From positions 6,639,804 to 6,703,803 of the forward strand of contig OZ038437.1 in the NCBI GenBank assembly GCA_964036275.1: a stretch of DNA of 64,000 nt, given 5' to 3'. The position numbers and the translations under genes are program-made. Origin of the DNA: Litoditis marina. Lineage: Eukaryota > Nematoda > Chromadorea > Rhabditida > Rhabditidae. Under the pieces are notes generated by a model, which did not search any database, had not been told where the DNA came from, and was given only the letters and a program-made list of their open reading frames with translations. Every line of letters starts with the position of its first letter. Positions within the stretch are counted from its first letter, which is position 1. This document shows positions 47,713 to 58,400 of the stretch, one piece after another.

Positions 47713-50700
47713 CCACTAAAACTCACGGCCTCCCACTCCAGTGACAATAATTTCGTCATTCTTCTCATCAATTTTGAAATCATCCGTGGGCAGGCAAGCC
47801 TGATATGGAACGAATTATGTACATCGGAAACATTGAAAAATTGAGAGGAACCAAAATTGGAAGAACGCAAATCAATATGAGTCAGTTCGAATTGTTCAAA
47901 CCCCTCGAATCGCTTGCAACTATAATGAAATAAAGTACAAAGCACAAATCTTCAGTCGTGAAAATGTGGAATCTAGAGTTTGCGCGTTTACGTATTTGAG
48001 TTACTCGCATTGTCAATTTTCGACAGGTTTTGCTGCGTTTCGGTATTTTACAGTTACTTTCAGTCGTTCTCTTGTATATTAAATGCTTGCATGTTAATCA
48101 ATAAATCGCTCCAATCAAACCCACGTGGTTCACGTGATCTGGCATACTTGTATCCAATTCTATCAGGGCCACATCGTTGGTAGAATTACCATGCACCCAA
48201 AACTTCTCATGGAGCGACACACTGAAACATTCATGTAAACTAGCATCGTGGTAAGTTTATGTGAGTACTCGAAAGAGTTATAGCCTACTATCTACTAGAT
48301 AGATACTGTTGAAAATGCATCAGAGCACGTTTACTAGAAGGCCCCGGCAACTTCATCTCATCCTGTCTCTCGTTCGCCCTCACCATTTCTTGTCTCTTAA
48401 TCCCGGCAGGATGTAAGAGCAGAAAATTAGCGTATATTTGAGAAAACACAGAATGGAATAAAGGTGCCGGGATCTTCTACGATACGTACTCTGATATCTA
48501 CGGCGGTATCCCACTCGGAGTAAAAGCTCATGTCATAATAATATAAAGTTTATTGCGCATAGATTCAACAACAAAAGTAGTAAGAATTAGCTAATTGAGT
48601 TATTGAAACTTCTATGGCGAAACGATACCATCAACGATACAAAACGATACCACGTTTTATTGGCTTCACCTACACTTTCACATTCTTTCTATCAATGGTT
48701 CGATGAAACTATGAAACAGAAGCATCCAAAAATTACTTGGGGTCGCTAGAAAAAATAAGCAAAACTGTGGCTTTCGTGCGTACTTCAATGTTCGAATGTT
48801 TGTAGGTTGATCTCGTCTTGTTCGTAGGGTATATTTTTTTTTCTAGGTATATTTCGGAAATTATGCTGTGGTGCGTTTATACGTATCCAACTTCTGTTTG
48901 GTTCCGATTTATTCGTTGCCATAACCAAACCAACAATATCCTCAGTCGGGTGGGGTGGTTCATTAACATGGAACCGTACCAAAGGTCAACATGTTTAACG
49001 ATGTTCCTCGCTTCTTAAACTAGATTTCGTGTTGTAATTTTTCATTTGTTGTGTCATTGTTTTGCTCTCCTATCATGTTCTCCATACATACCCTGTGAAT
49101 CATTAAGTCATACCCACGTTTTATCTACGTTTTATCCAAACGCTCCCTTTTACGTTGATTGCGTCTTCAACCCGCAACCCCTAGGGATTCGTATTCTTCA
49201 TAGGTATATTCTTGAATGTTATATATGTCTACTTTTTTTCATGTCAAGTACCCTATGCGAATGAACTTTATATTATTATTATACCAGTACAAAGCTCTTA
49301 TAAATACCTGATTCAAGTTAAAGCATACCTTTCAACGCCTCTCATGTATATCTGCCGGTCAGCACATCCATTAGCACACATTCCTTCCGCAAATATCTCG
49401 TAGGAGGAGAGAAAAGGAGTGTTCCCCTTTTTAAGTGATGGACTGAAAAATAGAATGAATAACATAGCCATATAAACTATAGAATGAATAACATAGAAAT
49501 GAAAAAAATGCAATGAATTTTCCAATAAAAGATCGAACTGAGACAATTCGGAAATGAATAGTCACGTTAATCATCACAGGTTTCTGCGTTCTGCTGTGTC
49601 CAACATGTTTTACGTGACTGTGCATTTGACCAACGAAACGATAGCCGCCAAGTGTCTATGTACAAATTGTTGAAGTGGGAAGATTATCTGGACGAATCCC
49701 TACGCATCGGTTCTTTGAACTGCAATTTAAAAATGTATTGCTGTGTAAAGGATCAAAGCCACTGGCCCATATAGTCGTCCCTCTTCAAAAGAAAAAACTC
49801 ACAAGCAGTGAGCAGCAGTCAGAACGTGCTTCTTCGAGATGAGGGTCCCGCTACACCATTTCACCAAATCAGGCTTTCCTTCTAAAAGATTGAAAGAAAA
49901 ATGTTCGGAAGAAGCTCACAACGCACAAAGAATTCATGATAACTTTTTCACCATATTTTCGATCCAACTAGGAGAGATCAAGATCAACTGACGAGAAGCT
50001 GCTACTGCAAATATCTGTAACATGTGTACATGTACGTAACGAAACGACAGCAACGTGAATGAATGGGTATGTAAAATATGTGAATGCATTTTGTTGTCAA
50101 TTCACGTTAATGGTTAAAAAACTTGTTCTGCTCACTTATAGCATATGTGATCCTCACACTCCATGGAAACTCTTCCGAAACCACTTCTTCGCCTCCATGG
50201 ATGAACTGTAATTACAAATATCCGTAGTTTGATCTCAGCAAACGCCATGGTTTGCAAAGTTTGATCAATAACAACCGGATCAAACTACGAAACAGAGAGA
50301 GTGAAATCAGTACCCTTCAGAGCAAAAGTTGTTAAAATGTCGTCAAAGAGGGAGAACAAACTTTTGTGCGAAGCAGCTATTTGACTACCGTGAAAAATTG
50401 GGAATCAGAATAAAAACTAGACGTGTTCAAGATCTCAATGTTTACCCTTGTGGTTCTCGATTTTGACTAGTCAATCTAAAAAAAAGTTCAATTTTCCTCA
50501 AGGATGAAAGTTTTCACAGATTGGAAAATGAGTAAACTGAATAAAAATAAGAAAACTCACCCTTGAAATAGGTTTAAGCGATTTGCCACATGTTGAGCTG
50601 TCTGAACGTACATTCGTGTTAGTCGTGTCACTTCGAGGTAAGAATCGGGAATTGTGACGGAATACATCAAGTGTGTACATAGGATAAACATCAGGAAAAC

Positions 50701-51196
50701 GTGTGGGTCTCACGAAAGCTTGACGTTCCCACGAACTACGATTCCAATTAACCTCTTGTTCATGTAGTGTATCAAATGTAAAGCAGAGAAACAAATATCG
50801 GTTGTATTTGCATCTGATTAGCGAATGGTGACCGAAAGCGAAAGCTATAATCATCGCCAACGGAAAGGCGTTAGGGTACTGTATATCTCACTTTCCGATG
50901 TGTACCCACACTTGTCTTCGATTCTAGAGTCGCACGGTTTTGTGCACTCATAGCGCAGCGGTTATCGCCTTGCTACAAAACTTTTGCTCGCAAGTTCGGT
51001 TTCGGTAAGAGACAGAAATTTGTGCATTTGGCACTTACTGTATAGCGACTCAAATGACAAAAACAGCGAAATGGAAAAGCCATTTCGGATTTTAGGGATA
51101 GAACCCTACAAACAAAATGAATTTACCATAAAAATTGCTGTCGACCATTGCTTCGCCGACAACAATGAGTAGACTAATTAGTATTATCCAGTCCAT
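44613..51196 (-). CDS. Trypsin-like (S1) pseudoprotease gene, copy B, reading frame better preserved
   Basis: Predicted exons: 51196-51127 signal peptide (MDWIILISLLIVVGEA), ending 50561 and starting between 50757 and 50718 (STCGKSLKPISR), 50205-50136 (FIHGGEEVVSEEFPWSVRI), 49881-49803 (CSGTLISKKHVLTAAHC), 49396-49329 (CANGCADRQIYMRGVE), 48221-48125 (NDVALIEL), 47799-47727 (ACLPTDDFKIDEKNDE), 46998-46889, 45627-45539 (GDDGAGAMSIINDRYVLVGV), 44798-44613 (YFTDVVQWLPRIQNAM and a basic tail). His and Asp of the triad are kept; the Ser codon (45,619-45,621) is Asp, as in copy A. The exon linking 46,889 to 45,627 was not resolved. It is likely a secreted catalytically dead S1 homolog; such proteins can act as regulators or binding proteins (inference). 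Confidence 0.75.
46080..46215. mobile_element. Palindromic MITE, family M2
   Basis: The copy B partner of 3,022-3,160, with ATACTAGAAGTCAATTGAATAG at the left and CACGTGACTGTGTAATTGAC toward the right. It is followed by poly-C and poly-G runs (46,239-46,333) that also occur in copy A. Confidence 0.7.
47188..47395. mobile_element. Foldback MITE, family M1, with internal extension
   Basis: Ends GAGCGTACGCATGCTAGAAG and CTAGCATACGTACTC. It is about 35 bases longer than the copy A partner around GGCGGGATATATATCCCGCC, itself a small palindrome. Confidence 0.75.
48322..48493. mobile_element. Diverged foldback MITE, family M1
   Basis: The partner of 5,765-5,932, with arms ACTAGAAGGCCCCGGCAAC and GGTGCCGGGATCTTCTACG. 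Confidence 0.7.
50848..51045 (+). mobile_element. tRNA-derived SINE, family S1
   Basis: AATCATCGCCAACGGAAAGG head, A-box-like ATAGCGCAGCGGTTATCGCC, B-box-like GTTCGGTTTCG, and tail GTGCATTTGGCACTTACTG. It is in the first intron of the pseudoprotease gene, equivalent to 8,286-8,460. Confidence 0.75.
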
Positions 51197-51296
51197 GCTG
51201 TCGAACAACGCTGAAATAACACTGTATTTTAGGGAAAATGACAAGTGGGCAAGAGTTCTGCTGGTATGGTGTACAATCAAAACACAAAAACCTTAT

Positions 51297-51468
51297 GAGT
51301 CCGTATGCTAGAAGATCGCGGCTCCTTCTTTCCATCCTGCGTCTCTCACTCTGCCTTACTCTTTTTCGTCTCTCACATCCCGGCGGGATGTAAGAGCAGA
51401 GAAACAGCGTATGTTTGAAGAGACGCAGGATGGGATAAAAGTGCCGGGATCATCTAGCATACGTACTC
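51297..51468. mobile_element. Foldback MITE, family M1
   Basis: The partner of 8,693-8,864, about 100 bases upstream of the pseudoprotease start codon. Confidence 0.8.
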
Positions 51469-52335
51469 TGGACGACTATCAGAGATGAATTCGGAAAAGC
51501 TGTTACTAAAAGATTATATGAGGCTCGCCAGAGAAATGATGTACACTTGGAAAGAGACTACTGTTCCAGCGAATTGCATCGAGGGGATTTGCATCACGTA
51601 ATGAACTATTCTTTAAGGTGAGACCGAATCTTTGAAAAAAAGATAAAAACGGCATTAAACTAGAAACACAGCGGGATGGAGCGAGATAGACCGTGGGGGC
51701 TGGCTTCGGAAGGTACGTTGAAATCGTTCCGACTGACACAGCTACTAGTTGACCAAAATTTTCCGAACGAAAAAAGCAGACATAGAGTGCTTTCACAATT
51801 GTATCAGTCAGCAGATGGAACATTTCTGATTTGTATGTTTGCTGTCATGTTTTTGCTCGTTGAAAAATTGGGTCATAAAAATTTACACAGTGTAATACCA
51901 AACTTTTGCACAGTTTGACAAACTTTCAATCGCTGGGAAGTTCGACATACAAGTTTTATAGTTAAATGGTGCTCTAGAATAAAACATGAATTATGTTAGT
52001 CAGAAGTGTGTATCTCAACAGTTAAACGAAAGTTTAAACCAACAAGACATTCAGAAACAGTTTAGATTCCTGCGTATTTGATACATGACATGAGAGGTTT
52101 ATAAAGCGTGTTCTCCTTGAATTACATTCCTGTCAACAAAGGACACAATAGGTCCTGACAACAATGAGTAATTTCAAATTAAAAACTGCCGACTAATTTG
52201 AAAATAAAACTTGACTTGAGTAGAACGGACCTAAAAAAATTGCAAACAAACTACTTCTCTTCAGGATCGGAGAACTCTGAGGACTCTGAAGTTCACTTTT
52301 AGTCGTCGCCAACGGAAAGGCGGGAGGGTCTGTAT

Positions 52336-53424
52336 ATTAGAAAAACAAAATGTAAATGTTATTGTGTTAATAGAGTATTAGTTAATGGACTAATATGTTT
52401 AAAAAGTTATAATTAAGTTAACAGTAATCTAGAAAGAAAAGAAAATTTTTCTTATATTAATTAAAATTTATAGGTTAAATTTTGTTTGCATCGTTTCGCC
52501 GTTAAATCTCGACGATGCTATTCTAGTTGGTGGTTACGGCATCTTCAGGAGATTCCACCAACTGGAACTTAAGTGTAATCGAACGAGTTAATATATAATA
52601 AAAACACAAAAAATGTTATACCTGTATCCTATTGTGCAGGGCAGGGGTGGTAGTCTAGAGAATAATGTGTGTGTCTGGGTTTGGCACCCTTTATATACCC
52701 TGTTTTTGATCTTGATCTGTAGTTTGCTCCATGATCACACGATCAGGCTCTGCATTGTTGACCAAAAACACTCAGCTATGTTTGTTCTTCAGGCTATGGC
52801 AGTATTTATTCATTTCAGCAGGATTGTACTTGTATTTTATTAGTTCATTGTTTTTAATAACCCTGAGTATTCTATTTATGATAACAATAGGTGGAAATTC
52901 ATTGGATTTGTAGTCTTGGATTAAATTATCAGCTCTATCTAAGAAATCTTCAACTTTTGAACAACTTCTCGAAAATCTAATAAGTTCTCCTGTAATCGTA
53001 TTGAGTCCAATTTGTAAAGGTATATTAGATTGATAGTGCGGATACTTTTGAATTTTAAACTGGTAATCATCAGTTTTATTATATAGTTTTGTTATGCATA
53101 CTTTATTCATGTTATCTATGATAATGTTAAGGTCTAGATAATTGCAGGAATGTACGCGTTCAAAATGTAACTTATAAGGTTTTTGATATTGGTTTTAGAG
53201 TAACTGTGGCTATCTCTGATATTACTTACATCAGTTGTGTAAAACGTTTTCTTATATGTGGTTGTTATATATTTGATGTTTTCTCCAGCATTGCTAAAGC
53301 ATAGATCTAACAAGTGATTTATAATGTGACCATGTTATTCTGTGTGACTATGTTATGAGGTAGGCTGGTGAATAGGCTGGTAAAGTCTGCAGAATATAAA
53401 TGATAGTCATTTGGTTTCAAATCT
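52336..53424 (-). mobile_element. Penelope-like retroelement remnant 2, copy-B specific, inserted in a SINE
   Basis: Minus strand. Near 53,400-53,340 it reads DYHLYSADFTSLFTSLPHN, an RT motif A with the catalytic Asp. After degraded sequence with stops come CNYLDLNIIIDNMNK, LYNKTDDYQFKIQKYPHYQ, SNIPLQIGLNTITGELIRFS and KNNELIKYKYN (to 52,772). The ribozyme-like motif follows at 52,563-52,488 and then an A/T-rich 3' end. Both flanks are halves of an S1 SINE (about 52,298-52,335 and 53,425-53,580). Copy A lacks this insertion. The RT is broken by frameshifts and an internal gap. The Penelope-like assignment is probable, not proven. Confidence 0.65.
52488..52563 (-). ncRNA. Hammerhead-like ribozyme motif with non-classical strand order (copy 2)
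   Basis: Minus strand, 5' to 3': AGTTGGTGG (outer helix), AATCTC (stem I), CTGAAGA core, T, GCCGT (stem II), AA, CCACCAACT (outer partner), AGAATA, GCATCGTC (stem III plus GTC cleavage triplet), GAGATT (stem I partner), ACGGC (stem II partner), GAAAC core, GATGC (stem III partner). Every helix has a different sequence from copy 1 yet still pairs, and part order and spacing are the same. The predicted cut is between 52,511 and 52,510. Core position 7 is A here and T in copy 1; that position is variable in known hammerheads. Confidence 0.6.
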
Positions 53425-53580
53425 ATGACTTTCCGTTGTGTACGCACACATGTCTTCGATTCCGAAGCTTTCCGATCTAATAGCACATTCGTTAGCGCAC
53501 TGCTACGAAAGTTTTGCTCGCAGGTTCGATTCCAGCGAGAGACAGAAATTTACAAATTTGGCACTCACTATACGTTGAGC
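53425..53580 (+). mobile_element. SINE S1, 3' part
   Basis: Contains CTGTGTACG-like TTGTGTACGCACACATGTC, an A-box-like TAATAGCACATTCGTTAGC, B box GGTTCGATTCC and TTTGGCACTCACTATACG. Its 5' head is at about 52,298-52,335, across the retroelement. Confidence 0.8.
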
Positions 53581-53654
53581 ATTTTCAGCGGAAAATGTGT
53601 TCAACACTTCAAATTCCATACAATGATTATTGGCTTCCTACATACACGGGGATT

Positions 53655-54105
53655 TTTTTACTTCTGAAACCACCACGGATTTACCACGGATCTTCACGTG
53701 GAAATACCACGATATTACCATGTGAAATTCCGGGGGGGAATCCGTGGGCGATCCGGGAAATATCCGTGACATATTTTGAATAAATGTTAATGAAATTTTT
53801 TTCGAGAATTTGTTTTATAATTGTCTACTAATGTAAGTATCTTTTGAATACTCATCTTGTCAATTTTCACCCGATTTGCACCATCCGGGATTCGAAACCT
53901 CGGGCATTCGGTTTGTAAGCAGCACTCTTACCACTGGGCCATGATTGCGCGTGTAGGAGTGAACGGAGTAGCTCCTTATATTAGGGACCCGCGCTCGATC
54001 CTCACCCTGGTTTCCCCCCGGATTTACCACGGATGCGCCGCGGACCTACCACGGAGTCACTACTACCACGGATATACCACGGATCTATCCGGGGGAACCA
54101 AATTC
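53655..54105. mobile_element. Element with CCACGGAT-rich ends and a tRNA-like core
   Basis: Both ends carry several TACCACGGAT-type units (about 53,668-53,760 and 54,015-54,100). The middle (about 53,880-53,950) has, on the minus strand, an A-box-like TGGCCCAGTGGTAAGAGTGC and B-box-like GGTTTCGAATCCC. It is absent from copy A. It may be a tRNA-derived SINE inside a repeat array, or a composite element. Confidence 0.55.
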
Positions 54106-54371
54106 CAGATAGCTATATAGAATGTTATCATTCAGCATACTTTATAAGACCTTCTATTATCAACTAGATGATTGTTACTTGTATCCCGTATTCAAAGCGG
54201 CCCCAATTTTTGGCATTGGTTAGACACAAATAAAACCGCTCAGTATTCTTTAATTTCTGTGTTCTAGATAACAGGCTGTATAGTGGGATTGATATCTCCT
54301 TCGTAGTGCCTCGGTGTGAAACTTGTTATGTGGGTCACGCCGCCTAGAGCGCCCAGGTTCGAAAACTTAGG

Positions 54372-54986
54372 CAAAGCTACCCAAAGTTTAAACAACAGCC
54401 CATTGCGCACACTCCCAATGACGACAAGCACGTGTCATTCATTCATCGATCGGTCGAAATAACCAAGCTTTCGAATATTTCAACTGTTTTGAACTACATT
54501 CCGAATTTCAGACCAACTTGTCTGAGTCGGTTGGCGACCGACGACAAGAGGAGTTTTCGCATAACGATTCTTTGAAGAACTGTATATCTGTAACTAACCA
54601 AGTGGTCAAGTGGTTAGCATTCGTTCGCTACGCTGACCCGGGTTCGATCCCCGCTCGGCGTGGTATGAGTCTGGCGAACCGCATGAGCTGGCACAGTCGC
54701 CATTTTTCCCATAAAGACAGCAGAGGGTCCAGTTGATTGAACGATGCGAGGCGAGCGGTTGTTGATTATTCGCCAGCTTACAGGAGTGTGTAGGTCAAAG
54801 ATACGCAGACTGGCTGGCCCCTAGCCAAACCCCACCCCGTACAAAGTCGATGGTACGATGTCTACAACGGTTTGACAATTCCTATAAAAACTCATATATC
54901 TTCAGCCCCTCTACGGACAGTCGGTCTACGGTTGAAAATGTGATTTATGTGTGTGTCTGTGTAATTGTGTAATTCTCTCCATCAAT
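54372..54986 (+). mobile_element. Insertion block with tRNA-derived SINE, family S2
   Basis: Copy A is uninterrupted here (near 10,538). From about 54,600 it has an A-box-like AGTGGTCAAGTGGTTAGCATTC, B box GGGTTCGATCCC, a body CGCTCGGCGTGGTATGAGTC, and a 3' part (CAGACTGGCTGGCCCCTAGCC) that also occurs inverted at about 10,780-10,985 and, diverged, near 735-800 and 43,805-43,870. Confidence 0.65.
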
Positions 54987-55445
54987 TAAAAGACGTCGGA
55001 GATAGTTGCCGTAAGAGATTTAGTCTGTTCCACCTACTTATAACCCTCTACAGTGATGTGCTCAAAGTTCCACGTCGAAATTTGCTATGTTGGCGTTTTT
55101 GGATTTTCTTCAAATTTTGCTGGTGTCTTCTGCATGTTTACTACTGTAACCTCTGTAAGTTTCATACCGAACCAATGGATCGTTCGTTAAAAAAAAGCCT
55201 ACTGAATATTCGATGGGTTACTGTACAAGGCCATCGATTGGTGAAACAGATTATAGATAGATAATTAAAACCCAAACTTCACTGTTTCATCACACCTTGC
55301 TACGGTACTCGATGGTGTACTGCGTTTTCGATTTTGAGAAAGATATTTCTGTTGAAGTGGTAAATTTATACTTCTTCACATTTTGGATAAGCAACGGATA
55401 AAGTGCCGAAAACAGTGGAGTGAATGTTCATTGTACAAGAACAGA

Positions 55446-58400
55446 TTATTGTAGTTCTGGTTTTTTGCAAACGGCGGCTCTCAGTATCTGATCACAGGGA
55501 TAGTCGTTCCATCTCCAAATATAGGAGGGGGGTAAGTTTTTACTGAAGAATTTCGTGTCTGTGAACATCTGGAATTCAAATTTTTATCTCATGTTATGTC
55601 GATTCTCTCTTAACGTTCATTTGATGTCAAATGACCAAACTATTGGAATTGCCGAAGAGGAAACTAAAAATACCTAGCGGGCAGCTGTACCACAATTTTA
55701 TACTCTCTCTCTTCTTATTTCGCTCTCCCCCTTCTCTCTCTCTCTCACTCTCTCTCATTTTCTCACTTTCTGTCTCGCCCAGCTAGCTCCGATCTCTCCT
55801 TCCTCCCCAGTTCTGAATTGTCTATCTCTCTTACTCTCTCGCTCCCAGTGAATTGTTTTGAAACAAGCATCAACCTACTTCCACACACATTTCCCCGTAT
55901 CTTCTATAGTTGTTCGGTTCATTTTCTGCCCAGTGAGTGAATCCTGCCTGCAAGTTATCAAATGAATAATCAAATCAAATGATCGAATGATCAAATATAA
56001 TCAAATGCTCTGTCGAACGTGTTCGAAATAGTTTCCTAACAATCATAAAATTAGTTTCCTAAACTGACCAAAGGCCGTATGCATGATAACATCCCGGGCC
56101 GGGTTGAGATGTTATACTGAACACCAATGGCCGGGAAATAGCCGCATCGAGCTTGGGTCAGCATCCCAACCCCGGCCCGGGATGTTTCATACATACGGCC
56201 TCAAAGTGTCATATCATGACGAATTGACCACAATTGATCAGACTCTGTGCTCTATTTTCTTATTTCAATTATAACACTAGCATTAACATCGATTTCGACT
56301 GTTTCGTTTTGCACTCTAGATGAAGTTAAAGTTGAAGTTACCCCTGTTCTTCAAAGTTCCACGCGGAACTTTGCAGATGACAGTCTCAGAGGGAAACTCT
56401 GTAAGGCCTTCCGAGTTTTGCCTACCATAAATGAAACCATAAACCTATAATTAGAGTTACCGAGGTTCCGTCAGTCCACTGCCAGACGTCATCCACTTTG
56501 TGAAGACCAATCCAGGTCATTCCATGATAGTTCGTCATATAGCCAACTCGTGCAATACCTCAAATATTAGAATCAGAGAACTTGTTTCTGGCGCATCTTA
56601 CTTAGGCCCACGTTCAATGAAAGGTTCATCAGCCCATACATGGGCTAGTTTGGATTACTGAATTGTTCATTATGATGTTTTGATTCTTGCTTTCATCTTG
56701 CTCTACGAACCGTGCCCTATAGATTTCTCACATGCTTGTCTCCTAAGACATCAATCAATCGATGTTCTTCACCAGACTCAAGTTTTGAACATGATGCTCA
56801 CATATCACTTTGACTTTTGAACGGTGTATAGTTTTCAAAGGAGAAGGACCGAAACCTACTCAGAAGACGCTGCTACTACAAAGGTCTGTGACGTATAAGA
56901 TGATCCCCGCCTCGTAACGGAGCGACGCAAATGAAGAAGAATATTTTGTGCCGTAGCACATGATGTGTAATACATGTTATTAAACTATATTATTATTATT
57001 TAAAATATGTGAAAGTGTGTAGAAATCGTCTTAGCAATGCCAAAACACTGATCGAGTTCTTAGAAATCGTTGAAGAGTAGAGTGTGATCATGGTTTGATC
57101 ATTGTATCCAACGTTCTCACCCGCGATGAAGTCGTTTTCTAGTTTGCTGTGAATTGAAGCCAGATGGCCACCTTTCTCGACGCACTTTTGCTCAGCAGCA
57201 TCGAATTTCAAATTATGAATCACCTGAAATGAACTTGCTAAACAAATTTGGTTATACAAGTTAAGTTTCAGCCTAGAGCTTTTGTTTAGCGCGAGACGCG
57301 TGAACCAAGCGCCGAAAAAAAATAAACTGGTTTGTAATTTATTCATGGAACAGTCAAAATATGCTGCACTAATCTATGTTTTTTACATTTATTGAGTATA
57401 TACACAAGGGTGAGCAAGACAAACATGTTTAATCCAGTATTTGAAACGAAAAAAGGTTACCCTAAGCGCCCCTAGTAGGCCCTAATAGAGTGATTTTGGC
57501 TACGGAAATTGCGGGCCTGAAAGGAATCCTTTAGGCCCGTGACTTTTAACCTTTTCACATATAATTTTTTCCAGTTGCAGCCAATTAGCTGCTAAAAGAC
57601 GGTGCATACCAACGCTGTTTTGCGCATTTTCAGCATTTTTTTGCGGGGGGGGGGGGGGGGGGGGAATGGAGCCAACATATTTATATTCAGTGTTCTGACA
57701 GTTGACAGAATACTCAGAGAAGGGATGAAAGCTGAAAAATTCTCAATGACTGCTTTCAATCATCGCGTCGGCTTATCGGGTTACAGTGGTTTCTAAAATT
57801 TGCGGCAAACTCTGGCCAATTAGCGCTAATCTTTCTGCGCGGCAAACATTCGCAGAACGTATTATAGCAATCATCACGTAACAATTGACATCTGTGAATG
57901 TGTTTCAGTTACTTTTCTACTATTTTTGTCCTGATTAAGATTGAGGTTGTGTGTATAAACCCGATTTCACCAGACGACCAAATTATTTACGATACAGTAA
58001 CCCTGAGGATTTTTTGGCAACATAAAAGATTGGTTCTCGACCGATTTTCGTTGTTCTCCCAGTTTTTGTAGTGGGGGAACACCAGTAGAAGATTGGAGCA
58101 GTACGTTGAGTCTTCATATTTTTCAATCGGGCCAAATTATGGAGAAACGGTCTCTTCAAGTTTCACCTGTAGATCAGCAGAAAGTGAACAATAAGAGCTG
58201 TTTTAATACTACAGCAAAAGTATTTTATAAAACTAGAACAATACCGATGTTGCCCAAAGGTGCACAACACACACATTTCATCGAAGTACACAAAAAATAT
58301 CTCTCGGCAATTTCTGAAATGTTATGGGATGTTTTCGTTGTTCGTATATATATGCATTCAAATAGTTCACCTGGTAACACGATTTGCTATATCCAAAATG

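Noticed and set aside
54590..54670. Possible tRNA gene (A-box-like and B-box motifs)
   Set aside because: The acceptor and anticodon stems do not form, and the sequence continues into a body shared with other copies, so it is a tRNA-derived SINE.
57600..57800. Plus-strand frame with a poly-glycine run
   Set aside because: Produced by a poly-G tract in a lectin intron; no supporting context.
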